Assembly (NCBI RefSeq): GCF_011752005.1 | Contig: NZ_JAAIJZ010000002.1 | Coordinates: 124,001 to 188,000 of the forward strand | Direction of reading: 5' to 3' | Length of the DNA: 64,000 nt | DNA from: Canibacter zhoujuaniae | GTDB taxonomy: Bacteria > Actinomycetota > Actinomycetes > Actinomycetales > Microbacteriaceae | Shown here: positions 33,661 through 42,313 of the stretch, piece by piece | Layout: the number at the start of each line of letters is the position of its first letter | Position numbering within the stretch: position 1 is the stretch's first letter | Program-made: the position numbers and the translations under genes | The notes under the pieces: generated by a model | The model's input: the letters and a program-made list of their open reading frames with translations, nothing else | Database searches by the model: none | Told to the model about the DNA's origin: nothing

Positions 33661-34210
33661 AATCCAGCCGCGTCTAAAAGAGAAGTATCGTGCAGAGATT
33701 GTAGCTGCGCTGACCGAAAAGTTCGGTTACGAGAACCCAATGCAGGTTCCTGGCCTGGTTAAGGTTGTTGTAAACACCGGCGTCGGTGAAGCAGCTCGCG
33801 ACGGTAAGGTTATTGAGGGTGCGATCGCTGATCTCACCGCAATCACCGGCCAGAAGCCAATGGTTACAAAAGCGCGTAAGTCTATTGCGCAGTTTAAACT
33901 GCGTGCTGGGCAGCCAATCGGCGCACACGTAACCCTGCGCGGGGATCGGGCGTGGGAGTTCCTTGATCGTTTGATCAACTTGGCTCTGCCACGTATCCGC
34001 GACTTCCGTGGCCTAAGCCCGAAGCAGTTCGACGGAAACGGTAACTACACCTTCGGTCTGACCGAGCAGGTTGTGTTCCATGAGATTGATCAGGATAAGA
34101 TTGATCGTACGCGCGGTTTCGACATCACAGTCGTGACCACCGCAAAGACCGATGAAGAGGGTCGCGAGCTGCTCCGCCAGTTCGGCTTCCCATTCAAGGC
34201 TGACGCATAA
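33650..34210 (+). CDS. rplE: 50S ribosomal protein L5
   Basis: 5S rRNA-binding protein of the central protuberance, 186 residues. The frame extends upstream to 33611, but MSTKIQPRLKEKY beginning at 33650 is the family start and GGAAAGGA lies just before it. QVPGLVKVVVNTGVGEA and GLTEQVVFHEID are conserved. It is followed by a 171-base structured gap where many bacteria have the S14 gene. Confidence 0.97.
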   Translation: MSTKIQPRLKEKYRAEIVAALTEKFGYENPMQVPGLVKVVVNTGVGEAARDGKVIEGAIADLTAITGQKPMVTKARKSIAQFKLRAGQPIGAHVTLRGDRAWEFLDRLINLALPRIRDFRGLSPKQFDGNGNYTFGLTEQVVFHEIDQDKIDRTRGFDITVVTTAKTDEEGRELLRQFGFPFKADA

Positions 34211-34222
34211 TTTAATAATCAA

Positions 34223-34320
34223 CATTGGGCTGGGGTCGGCAGAGATTCTAAATTAGTTCTCTGCCGACGCCAGCGTCAGCGCGTTTACGGGGTTAACTCT
34301 TAAACGTTCCCAGCCCGGTG
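34223..34320 (+). ncRNA. Candidate three-way-junction leader RNA between rplE and rpsH
   Basis: Three helices nest perfectly. P1: 34223-34234 with 34309-34320 (12 bp, two G-U). P2: 34235-34245 with 34258-34268 (11 bp, all Watson-Crick). P3: 34281-34287 with 34301-34307 (7 bp, one G-U). P1 and P2 abut without a linker, allowing coaxial stacking. The element ends 61 bases before the rpsH ATG. A second GTCGGC at 34335-34340 repeats the 5' strand of P2 and could compete for its partner. It is likely a cis-acting regulator of the downstream spc genes; the ligand is unknown and I do not match it to a named family. Confidence 0.6.
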
Positions 34321-34381
34321 CAACCACCCAGGTCGTCGGCCCTGTAAGGCCAGGCGAAACCAGGCGAGAAAGAAGACACAA

Positions 34382-34780
34382 ATGACAATGACAGATCCGG
34401 TCGCAGATATGCTGACCAGACTGCGTAACGCCAACGCGGCGCATCATGACGAAGTGTCTCTGCCAGGCTCTAAGCTTAAAGAGGGCATTGCAGAGATCCT
34501 GAAGCGTGAAGGTTACATTGCTGATTGGAAGGTTGCAGACGCACGCGTCGGAACCACCATCACAATGACCTTGAAATACGGTCCAAACCGTGAGCGTTCA
34601 ATCGAGGGCATCAAGCGCGTTTCTAAGCCAGGCCTTCGCGTATACGCGCGCTCAACCGAGTTGCCAAGGGTTCTTGGTGGCCTCGGTGTAGCTATCCTGT
34701 CCACTTCCTCAGGTCTGTTGACCGACCGTGAGGCTGAGCAGAAGGGCGTAGGCGGAGAAGTTCTCGCCTATGTGTGGTAG
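34382..34780 (+). CDS. rpsH: 30S ribosomal protein S8
   Basis: 16S rRNA binder of the central domain, 132 residues; S8 is the autoregulator of the spc operon in E. coli. DPVADMLTRLRNAN and the C-terminal LTDREAEQKGVGGEVLAYVW are typical. Either ATG (34382 or 34388) could start it; only a weak GAAAGAAG is present. The unusual structured leader upstream makes independent control from rplE plausible. Confidence 0.97.
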   Translation: MTMTDPVADMLTRLRNANAAHHDEVSLPGSKLKEGIAEILKREGYIADWKVADARVGTTITMTLKYGPNRERSIEGIKRVSKPGLRVYARSTELPRVLGGLGVAILSTSSGLLTDREAEQKGVGGEVLAYVW

Positions 34781-34786
34781 TTCGTC

Positions 34787-35323
34787 ATGTCACGTATTGG
34801 AAAGCTTCCTATCACCGTTCCTGGTGGCGTAACAGTCACCATCGACGGTCAGCAGGTTGCGGTTAAAGGCCCGAAGGGTGAGCTTACGCTGGAAGTTGCA
34901 GAGCCAATTTCTGTAGCTCTCGAAGACGGACAGGTTCTCGTAACCCGCCCGAACGATGAGCGCGAAAGCCGTGCGCTGCACGGTCTCACCCGTTCTTTGA
35001 TCGCGAACAACATTATCGGTGTAACCGAAGGATACTCAAAGTCTCTTGAGGTAGTCGGCACCGGTTACCGTGTGCAGCAGAAGGGTAACAACCTTGAGCT
35101 TGCGCTTGGCTTCTCACACCCTGTTGAGTTCAACGCACCAGAGGGCGTAACTCTCCAGGTTGAGGGCAACAATAAGATTCACGTCAGCGGCATTGATAAG
35201 CAGGCTGTTGGCGAGGTAGCGGCAAACATTCGCAAGCTGAAGAAACCAGAGCCATACAAGGGCAAGGGTATTCGTTATGCGGGCGAGGTTGTGCGTCGCA
35301 AGGCAGGAAAGGCTGGTAAGTAA
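34787..35323 (+). CDS. rplF: 50S ribosomal protein L6
   Basis: Large-subunit protein near the factor-binding site, 178 residues with the usual duplicated fold. MSRIGKLPITVPGGV and the C-terminal KKPEPYKGKGIRYAGEVVRR are diagnostic. It begins six bases after the rpsH stop. Confidence 0.98.
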   Translation: MSRIGKLPITVPGGVTVTIDGQQVAVKGPKGELTLEVAEPISVALEDGQVLVTRPNDERESRALHGLTRSLIANNIIGVTEGYSKSLEVVGTGYRVQQKGNNLELALGFSHPVEFNAPEGVTLQVEGNNKIHVSGIDKQAVGEVAANIRKLKKPEPYKGKGIRYAGEVVRRKAGKAGK

Positions 35324-35326
35324 CCC

Positions 35327-35701
35327 ATGGCTGCATCAGTTAAACGCGCTGCGGGTCGCTCAGCGGCACGTGTCCGCCGTCACACTCGTCTGCGTAAGAA
35401 GATTGTCGGCACTGCAGAGCGTCCACGCCTGTCAGTGACCCGTTCAAATCGTCACGTTTTCGTCCAGGTTATTGATGATGCGAAGGGTCACACCCTTGCA
35501 TACGCATCAACCATGGAAGCGGAGTTGCGCTCATTCGAGGGTGACAAAACCGCCCAGGCTCGCAAAGTTGGCGAGCTCGTAGCTGAACGCGCAAAGAGCG
35601 CAGGCATTGACGCGGTTGTTTTCGACCGCGGTGGCAGCAAGTACGTAGGTCGTGTTGCTGCTATTGCAGAAGGCGCTCGTGAGGCAGGGCTGAGCCTGTG
35701 A
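35327..35701 (+). CDS. rplR: 50S ribosomal protein L18
   Basis: 5S rRNA-binding protein, 124 residues. RPRLSVTRSNRHVFVQVIDD and the C-terminal VFDRGGSKYVGRVAAIAEGAR (quoted in part) match the family. It starts three bases after rplF. Confidence 0.97.
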   Translation: MAASVKRAAGRSAARVRRHTRLRKKIVGTAERPRLSVTRSNRHVFVQVIDDAKGHTLAYASTMEAELRSFEGDKTAQARKVGELVAERAKSAGIDAVVFDRGGSKYVGRVAAIAEGAREAGLSL

Positions 35702-35724
35702 GCAACGAAACGAAGGAGCAGACA

Positions 35725-36399
35725 GTGTCTGAAGAGGTCAAGAACGCTGAGGCTGGTTCCCAGCAGGAGACCCGTAACGAGTCACGCGAAGGTCGTGGCC
35801 GTGGCCGTGGCCGCGGTGACCGCGATAACCAGCGTGGCGGCCGCGACCGCGCAGAAAACCCATTCCTTGAGCGTGTTGTAACCATCAACCGCGTTTCAAA
35901 GGTGGTTAAGGGTGGTCGCCGTTTCAGCTTCACCGCGCTTGTTGTAGTTGGCGACGGTAACGGTACCGTAGGTGTTGGCTACGGCAAGGCGAAGGAAGTT
36001 CCGCTCGCAATCTCAAAGGGTGTAGAAGAAGCTAAGAAGAACTTCTTCCGCGTCCCACGTGTGGGCTCATCGATCCCCCACCCAGTCCAGGGTGAAGCTG
36101 CTGCTGGCGTAGTTCTGCTGCGCCCTGCTGCTGCGGGTACCGGTGTTATCGCCGGTGGTCCAGTGCGTGCCGTACTTGAGTGTGCGGGCATCCACGATGT
36201 GCTGAGCAAGTCTCTCGGCTCATCAAACACCCTGAACATCGTGCACGCTACTGTTGCGGCGCTGCGTCAGCTCGAAGAGCCACGCGCGGTTGCTGCGCGT
36301 CGTGGCCTTGACTTCGACCGCGTTGCGCCAGCTCGTATCGTACGTGCAGAGGCAGAGGCGGCTGCTGCTGCGGCTGCTGCAAAGAAGGCAGGTGCGTAA
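35725..36399 (+). CDS. rpsE: 30S ribosomal protein S5
   Basis: Fidelity protein of the small subunit, 224 residues. The frame extends to a GTG at 35698 overlapping the rplR stop, but AAGGAG at 35713-35718 fits the GTG at 35725, giving MSEEVKNAEAG. An Arg/Gly-rich N-terminal tail (GRGRGRGRGDRDNQRGGRD) precedes the core (ERVVTINRVSKVVKGGRRF). The C-terminus is Ala-rich. Both extensions are common in actinobacteria. Confidence 0.96.
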   Translation: MSEEVKNAEAGSQQETRNESREGRGRGRGRGDRDNQRGGRDRAENPFLERVVTINRVSKVVKGGRRFSFTALVVVGDGNGTVGVGYGKAKEVPLAISKGVEEAKKNFFRVPRVGSSIPHPVQGEAAAGVVLLRPAAAGTGVIAGGPVRAVLECAGIHDVLSKSLGSSNTLNIVHATVAALRQLEEPRAVAARRGLDFDRVAPARIVRAEAEAAAAAAAAKKAGA

Positions 36400-36401
36400 C
36401 A

Positions 36402-36590
36402 ATGGCTAAAGCTCTAAAGATTACGCAGGTAAAGTCAAAGATCAGCGAGAAGCAGAACATGCGCGATACTCTGCGCTCACTCGGGCTGCGTAAAATCGGT
36501 CAGTCTGTTGTTCGTGAAGACAACAAACAGACCCGTGGCTACATTCTCGCTGTTCGTCACCTTGTTGAGGTAGAGGAGGTCGACGCATAA
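36402..36590 (+). CDS. rpmD: 50S ribosomal protein L30
   Basis: Small large-subunit protein of 62 residues. LKITQVKSKISEKQNMRDTL and LRKIGQSVVREDN are typical. It starts two bases after rpsE and its TAA overlaps the rplO ATG (TAATG). Confidence 0.97.
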   Translation: MAKALKITQVKSKISEKQNMRDTLRSLGLRKIGQSVVREDNKQTRGYILAVRHLVEVEEVDA

Positions 36591-37045
36591 TGAGCGAGAC
36601 CCAGGAACAGCAGATTCTCAAGGCACACCATCTCCGTCCAGCACCGGGTGCTAAAAAGGCAAAAACCCGCGTTGGCCGTGGTGAGGCCTCTAAGGGTAAA
36701 ACCGCAGGCCGTGGTACCAAGGGCACCAAAGCTCGTTACCAGGTGAAGGCCGGTTTCGAGGGTGGTCAGATGCCACTGCACATGCGCACCCCGAAGCTGC
36801 GCGGTTTTAAGAACCCATTCCGCACTGAGTATCAGGTAGTTAACGTATCTGCGCTCGAAGCTCTTTACCCGAATGGTGGCGACGTTACTGTTGCTGACCT
36901 CGTGGCAAAGGGTGCTGTGCGTAAGAACCAGCCAGTTAAGGTGCTCGGTGATGGTGACCTTAAGGTCAAGCTCGTGGTGGATGTTGACAAGGTTTCAGCG
37001 TCTGCTGCAGAGAAGATCACCGCAGCAGGTGGCGAAGTTAAATAG
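36590..37045 (+). CDS. rplO: 50S ribosomal protein L15
   Basis: Late-assembly 23S rRNA protein, 151 residues. HHLRPAPGAKKAKTRVGRGE, GRGTKGTKAR and the GFEGGQMPLHMRTPKLRGF block are conserved. It is followed by a strong hairpin, so secY may be partly separated from the spc genes. Confidence 0.98.
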   Translation: MSETQEQQILKAHHLRPAPGAKKAKTRVGRGEASKGKTAGRGTKGTKARYQVKAGFEGGQMPLHMRTPKLRGFKNPFRTEYQVVNVSALEALYPNGGDVTVADLVAKGAVRKNQPVKVLGDGDLKVKLVVDVDKVSASAAEKITAAGGEVK

Positions 37046-37063
37046 TTAACTAAGCACTAACTG

Positions 37064-37110
37064 AAAGCGGGTCGAGCTAGCAACCTAGTTCGGCCCGCTT
37101 TAGGTTTTCC
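37064..37110 (+). terminator. Hairpin terminator between rplO and secY
   Basis: A 17-bp stem (37064-37080 with 37085-37101, two G-U pairs) closed by a CAAC loop and followed by AGGTTTTCC. The weak U-tract suggests partial termination before secY. Confidence 0.7.
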
Positions 37111-37181
37111 GCCCTAGCGTGTAAGCTAGATGAGTTATGTTATGCGCGCATCAGTGCGCCCAAAAACCGTAAGGACACATA

Positions 37182-38501
37182 TTGTTCAGCGCAATTGCTC
37201 GAGTCTTTAAGGCACAGGACCTGCGTCGTAAGATTCTGTTTACCCTGGCAATTATGGCTTTGTTCCGTTTAGGTTCATTTGTCCCAGCTCCCTTTGTGAA
37301 CTATTCAAATCTGAAAGCCTGTCTTGTCTCAACGCAAGACGCTTCTGGTTTGTATCAGATGATTAACCTCTTTTCGGGGGGTGCTCTGCTGCAGCTCTCG
37401 ATTTTTGCGCTGGGTATCATGCCATACATTACGGCCTCGATTATTACGCAGCTGTTGCGCGTGGTGATCCCGCACTTTGAAGCGCTGCACAAAGAGGGGC
37501 AGGCTGGTCAGTCTAAACTCACCCAGTACACCCGCTATCTAACGATCGGCCTCGGCATTCTCCAGGCAACAACACTGTTGGTGACTGCACGCTCGGGCTT
37601 GCTTTTTGGAGCTGTGGGCTCTGCGGCGTGTGAAAATCTGATCTCACCTGAGTGGTGGGCGATGATTATTCAGATCCTCACCATGACAGCCGGCACCGGA
37701 CTGGTGATGTGGTTCGGTGAGATGATCACCGAGCGCGGCATCGGTAACGGCATGTCCCTGCTCATTTTCACTTCGATTGCGGCGGGTTTCCCGGGTGCGT
37801 TGTGGGCGATCCAGCAGGCACGCGGTTGGGAAGTTTTTGCGGTTGTGATGGTGCTCGGCCTCCTTGTGATGATTGCGGTTGTGTTCGTTGAACAGTCGCA
37901 GCGTCGCATTCCGGTGCAGTACGCGAAACGCGTTGTGGGCCGCCGCACTTACGGTGGCACCTCTACATACATTCCGATCAAAGTGAATATGGCCGGCGTG
38001 ATTCCAGTAATTTTCGCGTCATCAATTCTCTTTATGCCTATGTTGATCACCCAGTTCAACCAGCCCGCACCGGGGCAGGAGCCAGCTGCGTGGGTTGTAT
38101 GGATTCAAAACAACCTTGTTTACGGTGATCAGCCGCTCTACATGGCGCTGTTCTTTGTCTTGGTAATCGCTTTCGCCTTCTTCTACATCAGCATCACCTT
38201 CAACCCTGAAGAGGTTGCTGACAACATGAAGCGCTACGGCGGCTTTATTCCAGGCATTCGCGCGGGTCGTCCGACAGCAGAATATCTAGCATACGTGATC
38301 AACCGGATTACCAGCGCTGGCGCACTGTACCTCGGTATTATTGCGCTGCTGCCGCTGTTCGCGTTGAGCTTCTTCAACGCCAACCAGAACTTCCCGTTCG
38401 GCGGTGCTTCGATTTTGATTATCGTGGGTGTCGGCCTTGAAACGGTGAAACAGATCGATGCGCAGTTGCAGCAGCGCCACTACGAAGGGCTTTTAAAGTA
38501 A
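37182..38501 (+). CDS. secY: Protein translocase subunit SecY
   Basis: Ten-helix membrane channel of the Sec translocon, 439 residues. FRLGSFVPAPFVNYS, the plug-region LFSGGALLQLSIFALGIMPY, and the cytoplasmic loops ending RTYGGTSTYIPIKVNMAGVI are characteristic. The start codon is TTG; AAGGAC lies seven bases upstream. The upstream 136 bases contain a terminator and probably a separate promoter. adk follows after three bases. Confidence 0.97.
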   Translation: MFSAIARVFKAQDLRRKILFTLAIMALFRLGSFVPAPFVNYSNLKACLVSTQDASGLYQMINLFSGGALLQLSIFALGIMPYITASIITQLLRVVIPHFEALHKEGQAGQSKLTQYTRYLTIGLGILQATTLLVTARSGLLFGAVGSAACENLISPEWWAMIIQILTMTAGTGLVMWFGEMITERGIGNGMSLLIFTSIAAGFPGALWAIQQARGWEVFAVVMVLGLLVMIAVVFVEQSQRRIPVQYAKRVVGRRTYGGTSTYIPIKVNMAGVIPVIFASSILFMPMLITQFNQPAPGQEPAAWVVWIQNNLVYGDQPLYMALFFVLVIAFAFFYISITFNPEEVADNMKRYGGFIPGIRAGRPTAEYLAYVINRITSAGALYLGIIALLPLFALSFFNANQNFPFGGASILIIVGVGLETVKQIDAQLQQRHYEGLLK

Positions 38502-38504
38502 CTT

Positions 38505-39092
38505 ATGACTCAAGCAACTCATCTTTTAATCGTTGGGCCACCGGGTGCCGGCAAAGGTACGCAGGCGGGAAAAATTGCGGAACGTTACGGTGTTCCCGCC
38601 ATTTCAACCGGTGATATTTTTCGCGCGAATATAAAAAACCAAACTCCGCTTGGCAAAGAGGTTGCTGCGATCATTGAGCGTGGCGAGCTGGTTCCAGATG
38701 AGATCACAAACGCGATTGTTGCCGACCGTATCGCGCTTGATGATGCGCAGCAGGGATTTCTGCTCGACGGCTACCCTCGCACAGTAGATCAGGTGCACGC
38801 GCTGGATAAAACACTTGAGCCGGCCGGCGGGCAGCTTGACGCTGTAGTGCTGCTTGAGGCTGACACCGAAGAGGTTGTGCAGCGCCTCCTGAAACGAGCA
38901 GTTGAGCAGGGTCGTGCAGACGATACCGAAGAGGTTATTCGCCACCGTCAAAATGTGTATGCTGCCGAGACCGCGCCGCTTATTGAACTCTTTAAAGAGC
39001 GCGGCATTTTGGTTACAGTAGACGGGCTTGGGACGATAGACGAAGTAGCAGAGCGTATCGCTGCTGCTCTGAAAGAAAAATTGGGTCGCTAA
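38505..39092 (+). CDS. adk: Adenylate kinase
   Basis: Interconverts ATP, AMP and ADP. The P-loop is GPPGAGKGTQ, the AMP site GDIFRANIKN, and DGYPRTVDQ and RADDTEEVIRHR follow. At 195 residues it is the short form without the long zinc/LID insertion, typical of actinobacteria. Part of the secY-adk-map set. Confidence 0.97.
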   Translation: MTQATHLLIVGPPGAGKGTQAGKIAERYGVPAISTGDIFRANIKNQTPLGKEVAAIIERGELVPDEITNAIVADRIALDDAQQGFLLDGYPRTVDQVHALDKTLEPAGGQLDAVVLLEADTEEVVQRLLKRAVEQGRADDTEEVIRHRQNVYAAETAPLIELFKERGILVTVDGLGTIDEVAERIAAALKEKLGR

Positions 39093-39100
39093 GTTTCATT

Positions 39101-39940
39101 ATGGTTCGCTCACTCCGCAAATCTATTTATAAATCTCCCGCTCAGCTGCGACTGATGCAGGAGCCCAACCGCATTACGGCCTTGGCGCTGCAAGCAGCGA
39201 AAGAGGCCTGTGTGGCTGGCGCAACCCTGCTGGATGTTGATCGCGCAGCAGAGGCGAAGATCCGCGAGCTTGGAGCAGAGCCAAATTTCATGCTGGAGCC
39301 GGGCTACAAGCACACGATCTGCGCAAACGTAAACGACCGGGTTGTGCACGCTGTGCCGGATGATTACGTGATCCAGCCGGGCGATATTGTGTCGATCGAT
39401 TGCGGTGCTGTTTTTAACGGATGGCACGGTGACAGCGCACTCACCGTGGTTGTTCCAGATCCTGATAATCCAGAAACTGTTGCCCGCCGTCAGGCATTGA
39501 GCGATCACACCAAAGAAGCTATGTGGCGAGCGATAGCCGCCCTCGCAACCGCTAAAGAGCTAAACTCAGTCGGCGGAGCGGTGGAAGATTATATTTCTGA
39601 AAACACCGATTATTCAATCGTTGAAGAGTACATTGGCCACGGCATTGGTCGCTCGATGCACGAGGCGCCGCCGGTCTACACATACTGGGTGAACGGTCGC
39701 ACCGCAGAGGTAAAACCCGGTCTGTGTGTCGCAATTGAGCCAATCATCGCTGCCGGTAGGCCTGAAACCGTCACCGATAAGAATGACGGCTGGACTGTGC
39801 GCATGGCCGACGGCAAAGATTCTTGCCAGTGGGAGCACTCTGTCGCAGTGCACAAAGAGGGAATTTGGGTGCTCACCGCACTCGACGGTGGCAAAGAGGG
39901 GCTTGCGCCATTTGGTGTCACCCCGGTTCCCATTCCGTAA
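39101..39940 (+). CDS. map: Methionine aminopeptidase, type I
   Basis: Removes the N-terminal methionine from new proteins. All five metal ligands are visible: two Asp in IDCGAVFNGWHGDSAL, His in GHGIGRSMHE, Glu in VAIEPI and Glu in CQWEHSVAV. The 279-residue length includes a short N-terminal extension. It follows adk by eight bases. Confidence 0.97.
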   Translation: MVRSLRKSIYKSPAQLRLMQEPNRITALALQAAKEACVAGATLLDVDRAAEAKIRELGAEPNFMLEPGYKHTICANVNDRVVHAVPDDYVIQPGDIVSIDCGAVFNGWHGDSALTVVVPDPDNPETVARRQALSDHTKEAMWRAIAALATAKELNSVGGAVEDYISENTDYSIVEEYIGHGIGRSMHEAPPVYTYWVNGRTAEVKPGLCVAIEPIIAAGRPETVTDKNDGWTVRMADGKDSCQWEHSVAVHKEGIWVLTALDGGKEGLAPFGVTPVPIP

Positions 39941-39947
39941 GTAAGCT

Positions 39948-40763
39948 ATGAAAACTCCAAACATTGCTGTTGCAGAGCGCAGCCATGTGGGAAACTACCG
40001 CGCCATAAACGAGGATGCGGTGCTTACTGCAGCGCCTGTTTTTCTGGTTGCTGACGGTATGGGTGGGCATCAAGCGGGTGCGCTCGCAGCACAAACTGCT
40101 GTTGCCTCGTTTCGCGAAACAGTTGCAGGGTTTCCGGCTCTTACTCAGAGGGTGTTTGAACAGGCGCTGGCCTACGCGCGCCAGCGGGTTGCTAAAATCT
40201 CAGCCTCGGTGGAGGGGATCGCCGGCTGCACACTCTCCGGGGTTGCGGTAATTGCTGGGGAGAGCGGTTATGAGTGGTTGGTTGCGAACATTGGAGACTC
40301 CAGGGTCTACCTGCTGCGAGACAATAAGCTGTCGCTGATCACCAACGATCATTCACTTCTGAATGAAATGCTGCAGGCAGGTTACGATATTTCGGATCCG
40401 CGGCTGCCTAAAGCAAATATAATCACCCGCGCGCTGGGCTCAGACGCCTCGCAGGCGGATCTCTGGCGGCTTGAGATGGAACTCGGTGACCGGCTGCTGA
40501 TCTGCACTGACGGGCTGTCCGGGCAATTAGATGAAAGCACTCTGCTGGAGTGGTTGCGCAGGGGATCGGTTGAGCTTGCCGCTGACCTGCTGATGGAGAC
40601 AGTGCTTGAGGGTGAGGCGCCTGATAACGTCAGTGTTATTGTGCTCGAAGTTGCCACTGAGGGTGAGTTTTCAGAAGGGGAGCTGGCGCAGCTGCAGGCA
40701 GCGCTGCCGCTCGATTTTGAGCGTCGCCGCAGAGAACACCTCGCCAAAGATGTAACTCCATAA
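39948..40763 (+). CDS. PP2C-type Ser/Thr protein phosphatase
   Basis: Soluble metal-dependent phosphatase, 271 residues, with the full motif set: RSHVGNYRAINEDAV, FLVADGMGGHQAG, NIGDSRVYLLRD, ITRALG, LICTDGLSGQ and APDNVSVIVLEV. No membrane segment is present, unlike the PstP found beside pknA/pknB, so it is probably a cytoplasmic paralogue. It lies seven bases after map and 190 bases before infA, an unusual place for a phosphatase. Its substrates are unknown; co-expression with translation genes is inferred from position. Confidence 0.9.
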   Translation: MKTPNIAVAERSHVGNYRAINEDAVLTAAPVFLVADGMGGHQAGALAAQTAVASFRETVAGFPALTQRVFEQALAYARQRVAKISASVEGIAGCTLSGVAVIAGESGYEWLVANIGDSRVYLLRDNKLSLITNDHSLLNEMLQAGYDISDPRLPKANIITRALGSDASQADLWRLEMELGDRLLICTDGLSGQLDESTLLEWLRRGSVELAADLLMETVLEGEAPDNVSVIVLEVATEGEFSEGELAQLQAALPLDFERRRREHLAKDVTP

Positions 40764-40953
40764 TTTTTGCGGATCGCTGCGCGCGAGCTATGTTACCTGT
40801 GCTCTAGGCTGCGGCAGAAAAATTTAGAAACGCCGAGGAAAATGCGCTTCAATTAGACAAATTTCCTTTTGCGTGGTTCAATTGATCTTTGGTGCTTTGT
40901 GTCTACACGAAGCATTCGCAGAGTGATTAATTACTTTAAACGATTGTGAGTAT

Positions 40954-41175
40954 ATGGCCGCAAAAGAAGGCGTAATTGAGATGGAGGGTCGCGTACTCGA
41001 GGCCCTGCGTAATGCAAATTTCCGCGTTGAGCTTGATAACGGGCACATTGTGACCGCCCACATTGCCGGAAAGATGCGCAAGCACTACATCCGTATTCTT
41101 CCCGAAGATCGCGTGATCGTAGAGCTCACCCCGTACGACCTCACCCGCGGCCGCATTAGCTATCGCTACAAGTAA
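40954..41175 (+). CDS. infA: Translation initiation factor IF-1
   Basis: OB-fold factor occupying the A site during initiation, 73 residues. EGRVLEALRNANFRVELDNG and the terminal DLTRGRISYRYK match the family. There is no clear ribosome site before the ATG. The 190-base gap upstream contains two TTCAATT copies 29 bases apart, but no promoter I can define with confidence. Confidence 0.97.
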   Translation: MAAKEGVIEMEGRVLEALRNANFRVELDNGHIVTAHIAGKMRKHYIRILPEDRVIVELTPYDLTRGRISYRYK

Positions 41176-41240
41176 GTCTTCACGAAGTAACGGCCTGCGG
41201 CACCCCGCGGGTACGAAGACAGCGAATCTAAGGAAACATC

Positions 41241-41354
41241 ATGAAAGTAAAGCCAAGTGTTAAGCGGATCTGCGATAAGTGCAAGGTGATCCGCCGTCAC
41301 GGACGCGTCATGGTTATCTGCGAGAACCCACGTCACAAACAGCGTCAGGGCTAA
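41241..41354 (+). CDS. rpmJ: 50S ribosomal protein L36
   Basis: A 37-residue zinc-type L36: MKVKPSVKRICDKCKVIRR, then VICENPRHKQRQG, with the metal ligands C11, C14, C27 and H32. AAGGAAAC precedes the ATG. It is too short for many gene finders but belongs to the infA-rpmJ-rpsM order typical of bacteria. Confidence 0.97.
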   Translation: MKVKPSVKRICDKCKVIRRHGRVMVICENPRHKQRQG

Positions 41355-41416
41355 TTCCCTGCAGCGTGACGGCTCGCGAAAATCAAAACTAAATAATTAC
41401 CAAGTGCATCGAAGAC

Positions 41417-41470
41417 CCCACGGATAAAAACCGTGGGTGACACCTTGAGACAGGGGCTCAGGCACCCGGT
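41417..41470 (+). promoter_or_regulatory. Hairpins in the rpmJ-rpsM gap
   Basis: CCCACGG (41417-41423) and CCGTGGG (41431-41437) form a perfect 7-bp stem with an A-rich loop. Just after it, GGGTG and CACCC enclose a second imperfect stem (CCTTGAG with CTCAGG). No U-tract follows. This may be a leader for rpsM-rpsK. Confidence 0.4.
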
Positions 41471-41510
41471 GCGCTCCACACCTCTGACATAACAACAAGG
41501 AGAAGCCACC

Positions 41511-41879
41511 ATGGCACGTCTCGCCGGAGTTGACATTCCACGTGAAAAACGCGTTGAAGTTGCTCTTACTTACATTTACGGCGTCGGGCGCACTCGCGCG
41601 CTGAAGACCCTTGCAGAAACCGGCATCGACGGTAACACCCGCGTGAAAGATCTGACCGACGATCAGCTCGTTGCGCTGCGCGACTACATTGAAGGTAACT
41701 TCAAGGTGGAGGGTGACTTGCGCCGTGAGGTTGCAGCAGACATCCGTCGCAAGGTTGAAATTGGAAGCTACCAGGGTCTGCGTCACCGCAGAGGGCTACC
41801 AGTGCACGGTCAGCGCACCAAGACTAACGCTCGCACTCGCAAGGGTCCAAAGAAGACCGTTGCTGGTAAGAAGAAGTAA
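41511..41879 (+). CDS. rpsM: 30S ribosomal protein S13
   Basis: Head protein forming intersubunit bridges, 122 residues. ARLAGVDIPREKRVEVALTY and the basic C-terminus RGLPVHGQRTKTNARTRKG are typical. AAGGAGAAG lies before the ATG. First gene of the alpha-type group, after a 156-base gap. Confidence 0.98.
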   Translation: MARLAGVDIPREKRVEVALTYIYGVGRTRALKTLAETGIDGNTRVKDLTDDQLVALRDYIEGNFKVEGDLRREVAADIRRKVEIGSYQGLRHRRGLPVHGQRTKTNARTRKGPKKTVAGKKK

Positions 41880-41914
41880 CCCACCCGTTTTTAAGCTTTC
41901 AGGAGAAACTTTCA

Positions 41915-42313
41915 ATGGCTGCACCAAAAGCCGCGGCGCGTAAGCCTCGCCGCAAAGACAAAAAGAACGTTGTAGTGGGTCAGGCTCACATCAAGTCAAC
42001 CTTCAACAACACCATCGTTTCTATCACCGACACCACTGGCGCTGTTATCAGCTGGCAGTCTTCAGGTGGTGTGGGCTTTAAAGGTTCACGTAAATCTACT
42101 CCATTCGCTGCGCAGTTGGCTGCTGAGTCTGCTGCAAAGAAGGCGCAGGAGCACGGAATGAAGAAGGTAGATATTTTCGTAAAGGGTCCAGGCTCAGGCC
42201 GCGAGACCGCTATCCGTTCACTGCAGGCTGCGGGTCTTGAGGTTGGTTCTATCACCGACGTTACCCCGCAGACACACAACGGCTGCCGTCCACCGAAGCG
42301 CCGTCGCGTATAA
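41915..42313 (+). CDS. rpsK: 30S ribosomal protein S11
   Basis: Platform protein near the mRNA E site, 132 residues. HIKSTFNNTIVSITDTTG and the C-terminal TPQTHNGCRPPKRRRV are diagnostic. AGGAGA precedes the ATG. The next gene is rpoA; rpsD (S4), which often lies between them, is absent. Confidence 0.98.
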   Translation: MAAPKAAARKPRRKDKKNVVVGQAHIKSTFNNTIVSITDTTGAVISWQSSGGVGFKGSRKSTPFAAQLAAESAAKKAQEHGMKKVDIFVKGPGSGRETAIRSLQAAGLEVGSITDVTPQTHNGCRPPKRRRV

